Assembly (NCBI RefSeq): GCF_900606115.1 | Contig: NZ_UWPJ01000004.1 | Span: 1-62,191, forward strand | From: Pigmentiphaga humi | Lineage (GTDB): Bacteria; Pseudomonadota; Gammaproteobacteria; Burkholderiales; Burkholderiaceae_B | DNA: 62,191 nt | Direction of reading: 5' to 3' | Part shown: one piece after another, positions 1 to 8,673 of the stretch | Layout: each line of letters opens with the position of its first letter | Position numbering within the stretch: position 1 is the stretch's first letter | The notes under the pieces: model-generated | The model's input: the letters and a program-made list of their open reading frames with translations, nothing else | The model's database searches: none | Told to the model about the DNA's origin: nothing | Program-made: the position numbers and the translations under genes

Positions 1-133
1 GCAGAAGCCGAAGAGCGTTACTATCGACAACTCGCGGCATCCGCTGCGGAATCTGTTTTACTTTAACAAAACAGCCTCCGCGATTCCCGGTGTGATTCAA
101 TCTCGCCCGCGCGCAGCAGTTCGAGGAAGTCTC
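1..133 (+). other. CRISPR leader-side region, no gene called
   Basis: This stretch lies before the first CRISPR repeat and on the side away from the degenerate last repeat, so by array polarity it should contain the leader. It has an AT-rich patch around 54-76. The first 66 bases are open in frame 1 and end in TAA at 64-66, which could be the last 21 codons of an upstream gene, but I do not recognise the residues and could not tie them to Cas1 or Cas2-3. Leader assignment is inferred from polarity only. Confidence 0.4.
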
Positions 134-1061
134 CTTCACTGCCGTGCAGGCAGCTAAGAAACAATCGAAGTAGCGTTCCGTGATGGACTTGGGCTTCACT
201 GCCGTGCAGGCAGCTAAGAAACGCAGATGGTGACATCGGCCCTAGGCGCCATGCTTCACTGCCGTGCAGGCAGCTAAGAAATGGGACGGATGGGTGCCGT
301 CAGGCATGAACGGCTTCACTGCCGTGCAGGCAGCTAAGAAAAATCCAGCATAACTAATCTTGCATCACCAGGCCTTCACTGCCGTGCAGGCAGCTAAGAA
401 AGCCGGCGATGTACCGACAATCGGTCATGGTTCCTTCACTGCCGTGCAGGCAGCTAAGAAACCGGAGTCTTGGGCGAACATCGAGTTGTCCACCTTCACT
501 GCCGTGCAGGCAGCTAAGAAAGCAAGGGGGTGCAGCATGAAAGCGGCCCCGTACTTCACTGCCGTGCAGGCAGCTAAGAAATCGGTCAGCGGCACCGCAT
601 CTACTGCGGGAGGCTTCACTGCCGTGCAGGCAGCTAAGAAATGGACGCCCATAGACAGCTCTCGGGCGATGACCTTCACTGCCGTGCAGGCAGCTAAGAA
701 AACACGTGCGGGCTTCGGTGCCGCGCTTGCCGGCTTCACTGCCGTGCAGGCAGCTAAGAAACGTACCTGGTGCTGAACCCGCAGCGTGACTCCCTTCACT
801 GCCGTGCAGGCAGCTAAGAAATATCGCCCACAACACACCGACGCGCAACCTCGCTTCACTGCCGTGCAGGCAGCTAAGAAATTCCAGCTGGAAGCGGACG
901 CCATACCACGAGCCTTCACTGCCGTGCAGGCAGCTAAGAAAAGGACGACGAGATGCTGGGCGCGGTCCGTGATCTTCACTGCCGTGCAGGCAGCTAAGAA
1001 AAAGCAAGCCAAGAACGGGGGCCGGACTTGGCTCTTCACTGCCGCATTGGTGCACGTTAAC
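134..1061 (+). CRISPR. Type I-F CRISPR array, 15 perfect repeats plus degenerate terminal repeat
   Basis: Fifteen identical 28-nt repeats start at 134, 194 and every 60 nt to 974, so every spacer is exactly 32 nt. The repeat begins CTTCACTGCCGTGCAG and ends GCTAAGAAA. It carries the I-F hairpin CTGCC/GGCAG with loop GTGCA, and cleavage by Cas6f after G20 would leave the 8-nt handle CTAAGAAA. A sixteenth copy at 1034-1061 keeps only its first 11 bases, which marks the distal end; there are thus 15 spacers and the leader should be on the left. Compared with the Pseudomonas I-F repeat, the first base is C instead of G and the loop is GTGCA instead of GTGTA. The csy genes follow on the same strand. 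Confidence 0.98.
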
Positions 1062-1064
1062 TTA

Positions 1065-1093
1065 TTGAAACTATTTGCTCGGCTCTGTAGCAT
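1065..1093 (+). promoter_or_regulatory. Candidate sigma-70 promoter for the csy operon
   Basis: TTGAAA at 1065-1070 and TAGCAT at 1088-1093 are separated by 17 bp, just after the degenerate last repeat and about 140 bp before csy1. A 6-bp inverted repeat, GGCTCT (1081-1086) and AGAGCC (1104-1109), overlaps the -10 side. This is a consensus match by eye only. Confidence 0.35.
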
Positions 1094-1230
1094 TGCGTTA
1101 GGTAGAGCCAGAACAATAAAGGAAGGCGCCTGAACCGTCATGCGATTCAGCATTTGTCGAGATAGGATGCGTCCAGCGTTTCACTGGTCTGGATCTACTT
1201 CTTCTGTGCGTTTAGCAGCGAGACAGAGCT

Positions 1231-2607
1231 ATGCCTGACCCCATCTCCGCGGGTCGTCGTGAGCGCATCCACGCCAAGATCGATGAATTCCTCGCCGGGC
1301 GTTTGATCGTCAAGCTCGACAAGCTTGCTCCTGAGGATCCCAAGCGTCAGGAGCTAATTACCCAACATCAGCGACCCGCATGGTTGGAGAACGCCGCCCG
1401 CCGCGTGCAGCAAATCCAACTCGTCACTCATACGCTGAAGCCCATTCATCCGGATGCGCGCGGAACCAATCTCTACATCGATCCGGGCGTAATGGCGCCT
1501 CGCGACGAAGTTGGCAGCCACGTTCTGAGCCCCCAGTTTTCAGCAGATGTAGTAGGCAATGCCGCTGCGCTGGATGTCTACAAATTCCTCAAGCTGGAGA
1601 TTGACGGGCGTTCGTTACTGGATTGGCTGCATGACGAAGACGGGGAGGCCATGGCGGCTCTCAGTGACGACGTTGCAGAAGCTCGGGCATGGCGCGATGC
1701 ATTCGTAAGCGTTCTGGCCCAGCGTGGCGGAGAACTATCTACGCATCCGTTGAGCAAGCAGGTGTTTTGGCTGGCGGGCAATGATGCAACGCTGGATGAG
1801 CAGTACCATTTGCTTGCTCCTCTTTATGCAAGTTCGCTGGCCCACGCCGTATTTCCGGTGATCCAGGAAGACCGATACGGAGAGAAGAACAAGGCGGCCA
1901 GGCAGGCGCGCAACGCCCGGCGGTGGCATGACGGAGCTGTGCGGGAGTATCCGGGCTTGGCGGTACAGAAGCTTGGGGGGACAAAGCCGCAAAACGTGTC
2001 CCAATTGAACAGCGAGCGGGGCGGCGTCAATTACTTGTTGGGGGCGTTACCGCCTGTCTGGCAGGCACAGGAGCTTCGTCCGCCCTGGAAAATGGAATCG
2101 ATCTTCGAGGGCGTATATGCACGGCAGGCGGGGGTGCGCGAGGTCATCGCAGCCCTATTGCGCTTCCTGGAGCAAGATCCACCGCGCAATGAGGCCACTC
2201 GGAAGCGGGTGTCCCGATACGTGGATAAGTTGATCGATGAACTGGTCGGCTTGGCGGTCCGCTATCACGAGCGGCTCGAGCCCGGATGGAGCCGCGATGC
2301 GCGGTGCCGTCTGGTGCATGTCGAGGCGCTATGGCTGGATCCGCTTCGCGCGACGTTGCGGGACGAAACCGAGTTCGCCCGGGAGTGGATGGCCCTGGAT
2401 TGGCCCGTCGCTATCGGCAGCCGTTTCGCGCGCTGGTTCAACGCGCAGTTGCGCACGCGAATTTCCGGCGTGGGCGACGATGAGCACCGGAACTGGAAGC
2501 GGGAATTGCTGGGAGACGAGCGGGACGGCGGCTGGTCTGCATTCCTGAATACGTTGCGGCGAGAGCTGGATGTGCAGCTGCGCGTGGTGGCGGAGAGCAA
2601 GGCATGA
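1231..2607 (+). CDS. csy1: Type I-F CRISPR-associated protein Csy1 (Cas8f)
   Basis: This is the large subunit of the I-F Csy surveillance complex, which with Csy2 holds the crRNA 5' handle and recognises the PAM. The 458-aa product is close to the family's usual length of about 430-460. It contains the conserved segments THTLKPIHPDARG near residue 70 and GGTKPQNVSQLNSERG near residue 250, which also occur in Pseudomonas aeruginosa Csy1, as does SDVVGNAAALDV. The start at 1231 gives an N-terminus matching the family; the ribosome-binding site before it is weak. The stop overlaps csy2 in ATGA, so the two are translationally coupled. No truncation or frameshift is visible. Confidence 0.96.
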   Translation: MPDPISAGRRERIHAKIDEFLAGRLIVKLDKLAPEDPKRQELITQHQRPAWLENAARRVQQIQLVTHTLKPIHPDARGTNLYIDPGVMAPRDEVGSHVLSPQFSADVVGNAAALDVYKFLKLEIDGRSLLDWLHDEDGEAMAALSDDVAEARAWRDAFVSVLAQRGGELSTHPLSKQVFWLAGNDATLDEQYHLLAPLYASSLAHAVFPVIQEDRYGEKNKAARQARNARRWHDGAVREYPGLAVQKLGGTKPQNVSQLNSERGGVNYLLGALPPVWQAQELRPPWKMESIFEGVYARQAGVREVIAALLRFLEQDPPRNEATRKRVSRYVDKLIDELVGLAVRYHERLEPGWSRDARCRLVHVEALWLDPLRATLRDETEFAREWMALDWPVAIGSRFARWFNAQLRTRISGVGDDEHRNWKRELLGDERDGGWSAFLNTLRRELDVQLRVVAESKA

Positions 2608-3611
2608 GCGTTTCAACCCAACGTGGCCAGGGCCTGCTGGTGCTGCCGCACCTGAACCTACAGAACGTCAATGCCATCTCCAGCCCGTTGACGCATGGCT
2701 TTCCGTCGATGACGGCATTTCTCGGCTTCATGTGGGCGTTGGAACGCGCGTTGGAGAAGCGTGGCGTGTCGTTGGCGTTCGATTCCGTCGGTGTCATCTG
2801 CCATGCTTATCAGGAACAAGTCCAGAACGGTTATGTGAAGACTTTTCATCTGAGCCGCAACCCGCTCGACAAGAATGGCAGCACGGCGGCCATAGTCGAG
2901 GAAGGGCGGATGACGCTCGACGTGACGCTCGTTTTCGGAACCTGGGGGCCGGAGGCTCGCGAAGAGAATCTGTTCTTCGTGGATGACGATGCGCGTGGGC
3001 GGACCGTTGCGCTGATCGAGGAAGTGGTTGCTACGCTTCGCGTGGCGGGCGGCACTGTTCTTCCGCCCGGGCGAATGCCGGGGCGCCGGGTCCGTCCCTA
3101 TCTGCTTGCGTGGGACGAGGACGACGATCTGCGGGATCGGCAGTTCAGATGGTTGCGCCGGCAATGGCTGCCTGGGACGGCGCTAGTGAGCAGGGACGAC
3201 CTCCTCGCTCGGCGCTTCGAGGCCATGCGTGCAGAAAACCCGGATGCGAACCTGTTGGACGCGTGGCTGGATCTATCCCGGTTCAATTGGCGGCCGGTGT
3301 CTACCGCCGAACCTGCCGCAGAAGGGGCAAAGGTGGAATGGGCGCACGATCGCAAAGGCTGGATCGTCCCGATGCCTGTGGGATATTCGAAATTGTCGGA
3401 GCTGCAGCCGGCGGGCAGTGTCCGGCACGCGCGGGACGCGCGAACGCGGTTTCGTTTCGTCGAAAGCGTGTACTCGGTGGGCGAGTGGATCGGTCCGCAT
3501 CGTCTGGACGCGATCGAAGACATGCTTTGGTATGCCGATACCGATGCGGACGGCGGCTTGTATCGCTGCCGCAATGATTATCCGCAGCGTCTTGGCACAG
3601 CGGTTGATTGA
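2604..3611 (+). CDS. csy2: Type I-F CRISPR-associated protein Csy2 (Cas5f)
   Basis: The 335-aa product is the Cas5-like subunit that caps the crRNA 5' handle together with Csy1. The N-terminus contains [16 protein letters not shown], followed by [17 protein letters not shown] near residue 90, both typical of Csy2. The C-terminal part has [12 protein letters not shown] and a DMLWY segment as in the Pseudomonas protein. Its ATG overlaps the csy1 stop (ATGA at 2604-2607), and csy3 starts 23 bp after its stop. Length matches the family (about 320-335 aa). Confidence 0.96.
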   Translation: MSVSTQRGQGLLVLPHLNLQNVNAISSPLTHGFPSMTAFLGFMWALERALEKRGVSLAFDSVGVICHAYQEQVQNGYVKTFHLSRNPLDKNGSTAAIVEEGRMTLDVTLVFGTWGPEAREENLFFVDDDARGRTVALIEEVVATLRVAGGTVLPPGRMPGRRVRPYLLAWDEDDDLRDRQFRWLRRQWLPGTALVSRDDLLARRFEAMRAENPDANLLDAWLDLSRFNWRPVSTAEPAAEGAKVEWAHDRKGWIVPMPVGYSKLSELQPAGSVRHARDARTRFRFVESVYSVGEWIGPHRLDAIEDMLWYADTDADGGLYRCRNDYPQRLGTAVD

Positions 3612-3634
3612 TTTCGTTTTTCTCAGAGGACTCC

Positions 3635-4636
3635 ATGACACTGAAGACTGCTTCCGTCCTGGCTTTTGAACGCAAGCTGGATCCGTCCTATGCGCTGTTC
3701 TTCGCCGGGCGCTGGGAGGAGCGGGGCCAGCCCGGGTGGGCCGCCGTGAAAATCCATGAGAAAGCCGTGCGCGGCACGATCTCGAACCGCCTAAAGACCA
3801 AGGACCAGGACCCCGCCAAGCTCGATGCCTCGATCGAGAGCCCCAACCTGCAGGTCGTGGACGTGGCTGCGCTGCCCGCCGCTGCGGATACTCTGCAGGT
3901 AAGTTTCACGCTGCGAGTACTGTCGGGTGTCGGCCAGCCCTCGGCCTGCAATGACAACGACTACGCAGCCAAGCTCAAAAGCACGCTCGATTCCTACGTG
4001 TCCGGACAAGGCTTCGGAGAACTGGCACGCCGCTATGCCGCCAATCTGGCGAACGGCCGTTTCCTCTGGCGCAATCGGGTGGGCGCGGAGGCCGTCGAAG
4101 TGCGGATCGAACACCGGGTTCAGGGGCGGACGGAATCGGCATGGATATTCGATGCGTTCCAGTTTTCGCTGCGGGATTTCGCGTACGAAAACGATGACCT
4201 TGGCACCGTCGCGGAGCTCATCAGGAAAGGGCTGTCAGGCGAACAGCACGTGTTGCTCCAGGTAACGGCATTCGCCAGGGTCGGAGCGGGGCAGGAGGTG
4301 TTTCCTTCTCAGGAACTGGTGCTGGAAAGGGGCGACAAGAGCAAGACGCTCTACCATGTCGATCAGGTCGCCGGCCTGCACTCGCAGAAGGTGGGAAACG
4401 CCTTGCGTACGATCGATACCTGGTATCCCGATACGGATGCGGTGGGCCCTATTGCCGTCGAACCGTATGGGTCGGTGACGACGCAAGGAAAGGCGTATCG
4501 CCAGCCCAGGCAGAAGCAGGATTTCTACAACCTGCTGGATGACTGGGTGCTCAAGGACAAGGTGCCGCCTGTCGAGCAGCAGCACTACGTCGTGGCGACC
4601 TTGATCCGCGGCGGCGTGTTCGGCGATGCGGGGTGA
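3635..4636 (+). CDS. csy3: Type I-F CRISPR-associated protein Csy3 (Cas7f), backbone subunit
   Basis: Csy3 forms the six-copy helical backbone along the crRNA spacer. The 333-aa product is very similar to Pseudomonas Csy3 over its whole length: [14 protein letters not shown] at the N-terminus, [20 protein letters not shown] near residue 40, [17 protein letters not shown] near residue 140, and [11 protein letters not shown] and [17 protein letters not shown] in the C-terminal third. I chose the ATG at 3635 because it follows a good ribosome-binding site (AGAGGA at 3625-3630) and gives the family N-terminus. An in-frame ATG at 3608 overlaps the csy2 stop and would add nine non-conserved residues. 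Confidence 0.97.
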   Translation: MTLKTASVLAFERKLDPSYALFFAGRWEERGQPGWAAVKIHEKAVRGTISNRLKTKDQDPAKLDASIESPNLQVVDVAALPAAADTLQVSFTLRVLSGVGQPSACNDNDYAAKLKSTLDSYVSGQGFGELARRYAANLANGRFLWRNRVGAEAVEVRIEHRVQGRTESAWIFDAFQFSLRDFAYENDDLGTVAELIRKGLSGEQHVLLQVTAFARVGAGQEVFPSQELVLERGDKSKTLYHVDQVAGLHSQKVGNALRTIDTWYPDTDAVGPIAVEPYGSVTTQGKAYRQPRQKQDFYNLLDDWVLKDKVPPVEQQHYVVATLIRGGVFGDAG

Positions 4637-4639
4637 GCA

Positions 4640-5197
4640 ATGGACCACTATCTCGACATCCAGATAGTGCCGGATCCGGAGTTGTCGGTTCACATTGCAA
4701 TGAGTGGCGTATTCGGCCACTTGCATCGTGCATTGGCGGCGTCGGGCCGCGAGGACATCGGCGTCAGCTTTCCCCAAGCGGCCAAGGCAGGGCTGGGCGC
4801 GGTGCTGCGATTGCACGGAACTCGGGAGGCCTTGCTGGCGATGGATCCGGCGAAGTGGGTCCATGGCGCCCGGGATTATGTGCGATGGGACACACCTGCC
4901 GCCGTCCCAGAGCGAGCGGGGTATTGCGAGGTGCGCCGGATTCAGGTCAAGAGCAGCCCGGAGCGTCTGCGCCGGCGGCAGATGAAGCGGCATGGCTGGA
5001 CCGAGGAGCAGGCTTTGGAGCGGATTCCCGATACTGTCGCCAAGACCTTGTCCGATCCTTATCTGAAGCTGTCCAGCCGCAGTACCGGGCAGTCGTTCCG
5101 GTTGTTCATTCGCCATGGTTCTCCGGTCGCACAGGCGCGGACGGGGGCATTCAACAGCTATGGCTTGAGCCAGACGGCGACGGTGCCGTGGTTCTAA
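4640..5197 (+). CDS. csy4: Type I-F crRNA endoribonuclease Csy4 (Cas6f)
   Basis: This metal-independent RNase cuts the precursor crRNA at the base of the repeat hairpin and stays bound to it. The 185-aa product starts MDHYLDI and ends VPWF as in Pseudomonas Csy4. Both catalytic residues fall at the same numbers as in the Pseudomonas enzyme: His29 (in FGHLHR) and Ser148 (in RSTGQ). The arginine-rich recognition helix (SPERLRRRQMKRH) is at about residues 106-118. It starts 3 bp after the csy3 stop. The enzyme looks fully active and fits the hairpin of the array upstream. It is the last gene of the operon. Confidence 0.97.
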   Translation: MDHYLDIQIVPDPELSVHIAMSGVFGHLHRALAASGREDIGVSFPQAAKAGLGAVLRLHGTREALLAMDPAKWVHGARDYVRWDTPAAVPERAGYCEVRRIQVKSSPERLRRRQMKRHGWTEEQALERIPDTVAKTLSDPYLKLSSRSTGQSFRLFIRHGSPVAQARTGAFNSYGLSQTATVPWF

Positions 5198-5249
5198 CTA
5201 CCGTGCCGTGGCGCCTGAGGTAGCCGGCCCGCATTCGCAGCCCGGCTTC

Positions 5250-5282
5250 GCCAGTGGCACGGCCAAAGCCCGGGCCACTGGC
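5250..5282 (+). terminator. Inverted repeat after csy4, possible terminator
   Basis: A perfect 9-bp inverted repeat, GCCAGTGGC (5250-5258) and GCCACTGGC (5274-5282) with a 15-nt loop, lies between the converging csy4 and hydrolase genes. There is no T-tract, so intrinsic termination is uncertain. Confidence 0.35.
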
Positions 5283-5331
5283 TTCGCAGTGATAGCGGCT
5301 ATGGTCGCCAATCCTGAAGGAGACCTCCAGC

Positions 5332-6180
5332 TCAGCCCGGATCGCCTGCGAACAGTTTTTCGAGCCAGTCCGAAAAGGCGCTGGCTACCTGATCAGATTT
5401 ATCCGTGTATAGATGATCCGCGCCGTCGATTACGGCACGTGTCACGGATACGGCGTTGACCAATGCTTTCTCCATATCGGCCGAGAAAGCGAGCTGTGGA
5501 TGCTCCTTCGTCCCCGCCAGCAGGAATACGGGAACGGCGATGCCTGCCGCGTCCCGAAGGACAGTGGTGACGGCCGTGGGGCCATACTTGTTGATGTATG
5601 TGTCGGCGCACATCAAGCCGCGCATCGCCGGCGTGTTGGTCGGCATCTCCACTTCCATCAGCGTGCGGCCGTCGCCGGCCTGGCTAAGCGCACGGCACCG
5701 GTCCAGTATGTCTTCGTGCCGCTTCCAGTCCCAAACCTGTTCATCGGGCAAACGCGGCGACGAAAACATTGCCAACCCCTTGAAGCTGCCGCTGGGCAGG
5801 GTGCGTAGCGCGTAGTTCGCCTTGAGTCCTCCCAGGCTGTGCCCTCCTATGACGAGATTGCGATATCCCTGAGCGTTCAACCAGTCCAGCCCCGCCTTGA
5901 AGTCGAGCGCGCAGTCCTCGATGCGCTCATGCGCGGCGCCGATCCATCTGGCGTCGATAGGATTGGCCGATACCCAATCGTGTCCACGGTTGTTGAACAA
6001 AGCTACGCCCCAGCCCAGGCGATGAATGGCTTGGGCGACTTCCCACAAGGGCGTGTTGTAGAAGGCATTGGCCACGCCGTGCGTACAAAGCACGACGGGG
6101 CGGTTCTTGTCCGCGGGCGGAAAGAAGGCTACGTGCAGGCGAACCTGATCTTCGGTATGGATGGCGTGAATCTGCATCAT
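5332..6180 (-). CDS. Alpha/beta hydrolase
   Basis: A 282-aa cytoplasmic serine hydrolase with no signal peptide. The nucleophile elbow GHSLGG is near residue 115, an HG oxyanion segment (CTHGVAN) is near residue 33, and the catalytic His is probably the one in DGADHLY near residue 258. It is the last gene of the minus-strand operon with benzoylformate decarboxylase and aldehyde dehydrogenase; its start lies 4 bp after the stop of the upstream Bug gene. It may hydrolyse an ester or thioester in that pathway, but the substrate cannot be told from sequence. Confidence 0.85.
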   Translation of the reverse strand: MMQIHAIHTEDQVRLHVAFFPPADKNRPVVLCTHGVANAFYNTPLWEVAQAIHRLGWGVALFNNRGHDWVSANPIDARWIGAAHERIEDCALDFKAGLDWLNAQGYRNLVIGGHSLGGLKANYALRTLPSGSFKGLAMFSSPRLPDEQVWDWKRHEDILDRCRALSQAGDGRTLMEVEMPTNTPAMRGLMCADTYINKYGPTAVTTVLRDAAGIAVPVFLLAGTKEHPQLAFSADMEKALVNAVSVTRAVIDGADHLYTDKSDQVASAFSDWLEKLFAGDPG

Positions 6181-6184
6181 GCGC

Positions 6185-7144
6185 TCAGTCCTCTTGAATC
6201 TTTGCGGCTTTGACCACGGCGGTCCATTTCTTCAAGTCGTCGCGGGTCAATTCGCCAAGGTTCCCGGGTGTTCCGCCTGTTGGCGTCAATCCCTGGCGTT
6301 CGAAGGTTGCGCGTACTTCGGCCTGCCGAAGGACCGCGTTGACGTCTGCATTCAGTTTTTGAACGACCGAGGCGGAGGTGTCCTTCGGCGCATAGAGTCC
6401 GTACCAGATGTCGCCGTCCACTTCGACTCCCGCCGCCTCGGTGAGGGACGGTATGGCTGGCGTGGCTTCGGCGCGATGTGTTCCGCCGGAAGAGAGAAGG
6501 CGAAGCTTCCCGTTGTTTACGTGGGGCAGCGCGACGTGAATAGGCAGGAACATCGTCTTGACGTGTCCGCCTAGCAGCCCTTGCACCGCGCCGCCGGTAT
6601 TCGAGAAAGGCACATGTGTGAGGTCCGCTTTGGTGGCTTGCTTGAATAGCTCCATCGTCAAATGGTGCGGCGTGCCGTTGCCCGGCGAGGCATAGTCGAC
6701 TTGCCCGGGTGATTTCCTGGCCAGCGCAATCAGTTCGGGAACCGAGTCGACGTTCAGGCTGGGGTGGGTGACGAGCGTCAATTGCCCGATGGCCACCGGC
6801 AGGATGGGCGCCAGGCCGCCGACGGGGTCGTAGGATGCGTTGGGGCGCAGGCTCTTGTTGAGAACCAAGGTGTTCGCAACCAGCATAAGCGTGTAGCCGT
6901 CGGGGTTGGCGTTCTGGACATGGGCCGCGCCGATGCCGGTGCTTGCTCCGGGACGGTTCTCGACAACCACTGGTGTGCGCCAGACCACCCCCAATTGTTG
7001 GCCCAATGTGCGCGCAAGTATGTCCGCGCCCGTGCCCGGATCGTATGGAACGACGATCTTCACTGGCTTGTCGGGATAAGCCGCATACCCCGTGCTTGCG
7101 ACGCCGAGCAGCAGCGCTGCCGCGATGTGGGTTTTTCTAATCAT
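6185..7144 (-). CDS. Bug/TctC-family periplasmic substrate-binding protein
   Basis: A 319-aa secreted binding protein of the tripartite tricarboxylate transporter receptor family. The first about 22 residues (MIRKTHIAAALLLGV...GYA) form a signal peptide. The family signature PDKPVKIVVPYDPGTGAD follows, then VENRPGASTGIGA and a YVPF/HVPFSNTGGAV-type ligand loop. I chose the ATG at 7144 over one nine codons upstream because it starts directly at the signal peptide. No TctA/TctB membrane genes are adjacent. It sits between aldehyde dehydrogenase and hydrolase in the catabolic operon, so it probably binds an aromatic carboxylate; this is inferred from context. Confidence 0.92.
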   Translation of the reverse strand: MIRKTHIAAALLLGVASTGYAAYPDKPVKIVVPYDPGTGADILARTLGQQLGVVWRTPVVVENRPGASTGIGAAHVQNANPDGYTLMLVANTLVLNKSLRPNASYDPVGGLAPILPVAIGQLTLVTHPSLNVDSVPELIALARKSPGQVDYASPGNGTPHHLTMELFKQATKADLTHVPFSNTGGAVQGLLGGHVKTMFLPIHVALPHVNNGKLRLLSSGGTHRAEATPAIPSLTEAAGVEVDGDIWYGLYAPKDTSASVVQKLNADVNAVLRQAEVRATFERQGLTPTGGTPGNLGELTRDDLKKWTAVVKAAKIQED

Positions 7145-7186
7145 GGCGTGTCTTCCTGTTGTAGGCCCCACGAATCACCCGAAAGC

Positions 7187-8632
7187 TCAGAACGGGTACT
7201 TCCGCGAGGTGGTTTGGATGGTTATCCACCGCAGTTCCGTGAATTCGGCAATGCCGGCTTCGCCGCCGAAGCGTCCCAGCCCGCTCTGCTTCGTCCCGCC
7301 GAAGGGCATCTGCGGCTCGTCATGGACTGTCGGTCCGTTGATGTGGCAGATTCCCGAATCGATTCGACGCGCAAGCGCCATTGCCTTGCTGATGTCGCGG
7401 CTGAAAATCGCGGAGGAGAGGCCGTATTCGCTGGCGTTGGCCAGAGAAAGGGCTTCGGCTTCGTCGCCGAAGCGGATGAGGCCTACCATCGGCCCGAAAC
7501 TCTCTTCATGGAAGAGCCTCATCTGCGGAGTGACCGAATCCACGATCGTTGCATCCATGAATGTCCCCCCCGCGGTTCCCCCGTGCAGTAGGCGGGCGCC
7601 TTTTCCGATCGCGTCATCGAGCAGGGCCTTGCAATGAGATACGGCATTGGTTCCGACCACGGATCCGAGCGGCCCTTGCTGCGCCTGGGGTAGAGCGAAG
7701 GACGACACGTGGGCGACCAGCTTTCTTGCGAACGCCTCGGCAATCGCATCGGCGACGATCACACGTTCCGTCGACATGCATATCTGGCCGCAATTGGCGA
7801 ATGCGCCGAACGCAACCGCGCGAGCGGCCTCGTCGAGATCGGCGTCTTCGAGAACCAGGAGCGGAGCCTTGCCGCCGAGTTCCAGCAGCGCGGGCTTCAT
7901 GCTGGCGGCGGCAAGGCTGCCGATAATGCGGCCGACCTTCGTCGATCCGGTGAAGTTGACTCTGCGCGTCGCCGGATGCGCAATCAGAGCCTCGACGACA
8001 GCCGGAGCGTCTGCTGGCGCATTCACCACGTAGTTGACGACGCCTGGAGGGAAGCCGGCATCGACGAAGCACTTCGCCACGAGAAAGTGCGTCATCGGGC
8101 AGAGCTCGGATCCTTTCAAAATGACCGTATTGCCGCACGCCAGTGCCGTGGCAACGGCGCGCACCGCGAGAATGACGGGCGCATTCCATGGAGCAATGCC
8201 AAGGCATACGCCGGCGGGTTGGCGCACGGCCAGGGCGAGGCTGCCCTGTACGTCGGATGGAATGATCTGCCCGGAGATCTGCGTCGTGAGGGCGGCGGCT
8301 TCGACGAGCATCTCGGCACCGAGATGCAGGTTGGTCTTCGCCCAAAGCTCCGTGGCGCCGAGTTCGGCCGTCATCGCTTCTGTCAGCGCGGGTGCCGAGA
8401 GCTCGAGACGGCGAGCGGCCTCGGTCAAGAGACGGCGGCGCTCGCCAGGCCCGCTTTCTCTCCAGGTCGAGAAGGCGCGTGCGGCCGCGTCTACCGCCAG
8501 TTTCGCGTCTGTGGCCGTGCCCGCCGGCGCTTCTGAAGCGGCGCCGGCGGATGTCGGTCCGACGCGTTGAAATACCCGGCCCCCCTGGGCCGTTCCATTG
8601 CTGCCGTCAATGATCAAAGATGCGTTCAACAT
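7187..8632 (-). CDS. NAD(P)-dependent aldehyde dehydrogenase, benzaldehyde/salicylaldehyde dehydrogenase-like
   Basis: A 481-aa aldehyde dehydrogenase of usual family length. Visible motifs are the substrate/cofactor segment APWNAPVIL near residue 145, the Glu of LELGGKAPLLV near residue 250, and the catalytic Cys of NCGQICMSTERV near residue 285; the last is like salicylaldehyde (NahF) and vanillin dehydrogenases. The start at 8632 gives MLNASLIIDG; an in-frame ATG 15 codons upstream lacks conserved sequence. In this operon it would oxidise the benzaldehyde made by the downstream-located benzoylformate decarboxylase gene product to benzoate. That substrate is inferred from context. Confidence 0.88.
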   Translation of the reverse strand: MLNASLIIDGSNGTAQGGRVFQRVGPTSAGAASEAPAGTATDAKLAVDAAARAFSTWRESGPGERRRLLTEAARRLELSAPALTEAMTAELGATELWAKTNLHLGAEMLVEAAALTTQISGQIIPSDVQGSLALAVRQPAGVCLGIAPWNAPVILAVRAVATALACGNTVILKGSELCPMTHFLVAKCFVDAGFPPGVVNYVVNAPADAPAVVEALIAHPATRRVNFTGSTKVGRIIGSLAAASMKPALLELGGKAPLLVLEDADLDEAARAVAFGAFANCGQICMSTERVIVADAIAEAFARKLVAHVSSFALPQAQQGPLGSVVGTNAVSHCKALLDDAIGKGARLLHGGTAGGTFMDATIVDSVTPQMRLFHEESFGPMVGLIRFGDEAEALSLANASEYGLSSAIFSRDISKAMALARRIDSGICHINGPTVHDEPQMPFGGTKQSGLGRFGGEAGIAEFTELRWITIQTTSRKYPF

Positions 8633-8673
8633 AGCGTCCTCATGTCTCCGTGGGCGGGATCCGGACCGTCCGG

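Noticed and set aside
1-66. Possible C-terminal tail of a cas gene before the array
   Set aside because: Only 21 codons are visible and I could not match them to Cas1 or Cas2-3.
354-1153. Open frames across the CRISPR array with repeated FTAVQAAKK or FLSCLHGSE blocks
   Set aside because: The periodic 20-residue units are translations of the 60-nt repeat-spacer unit and do not represent repeat proteins.
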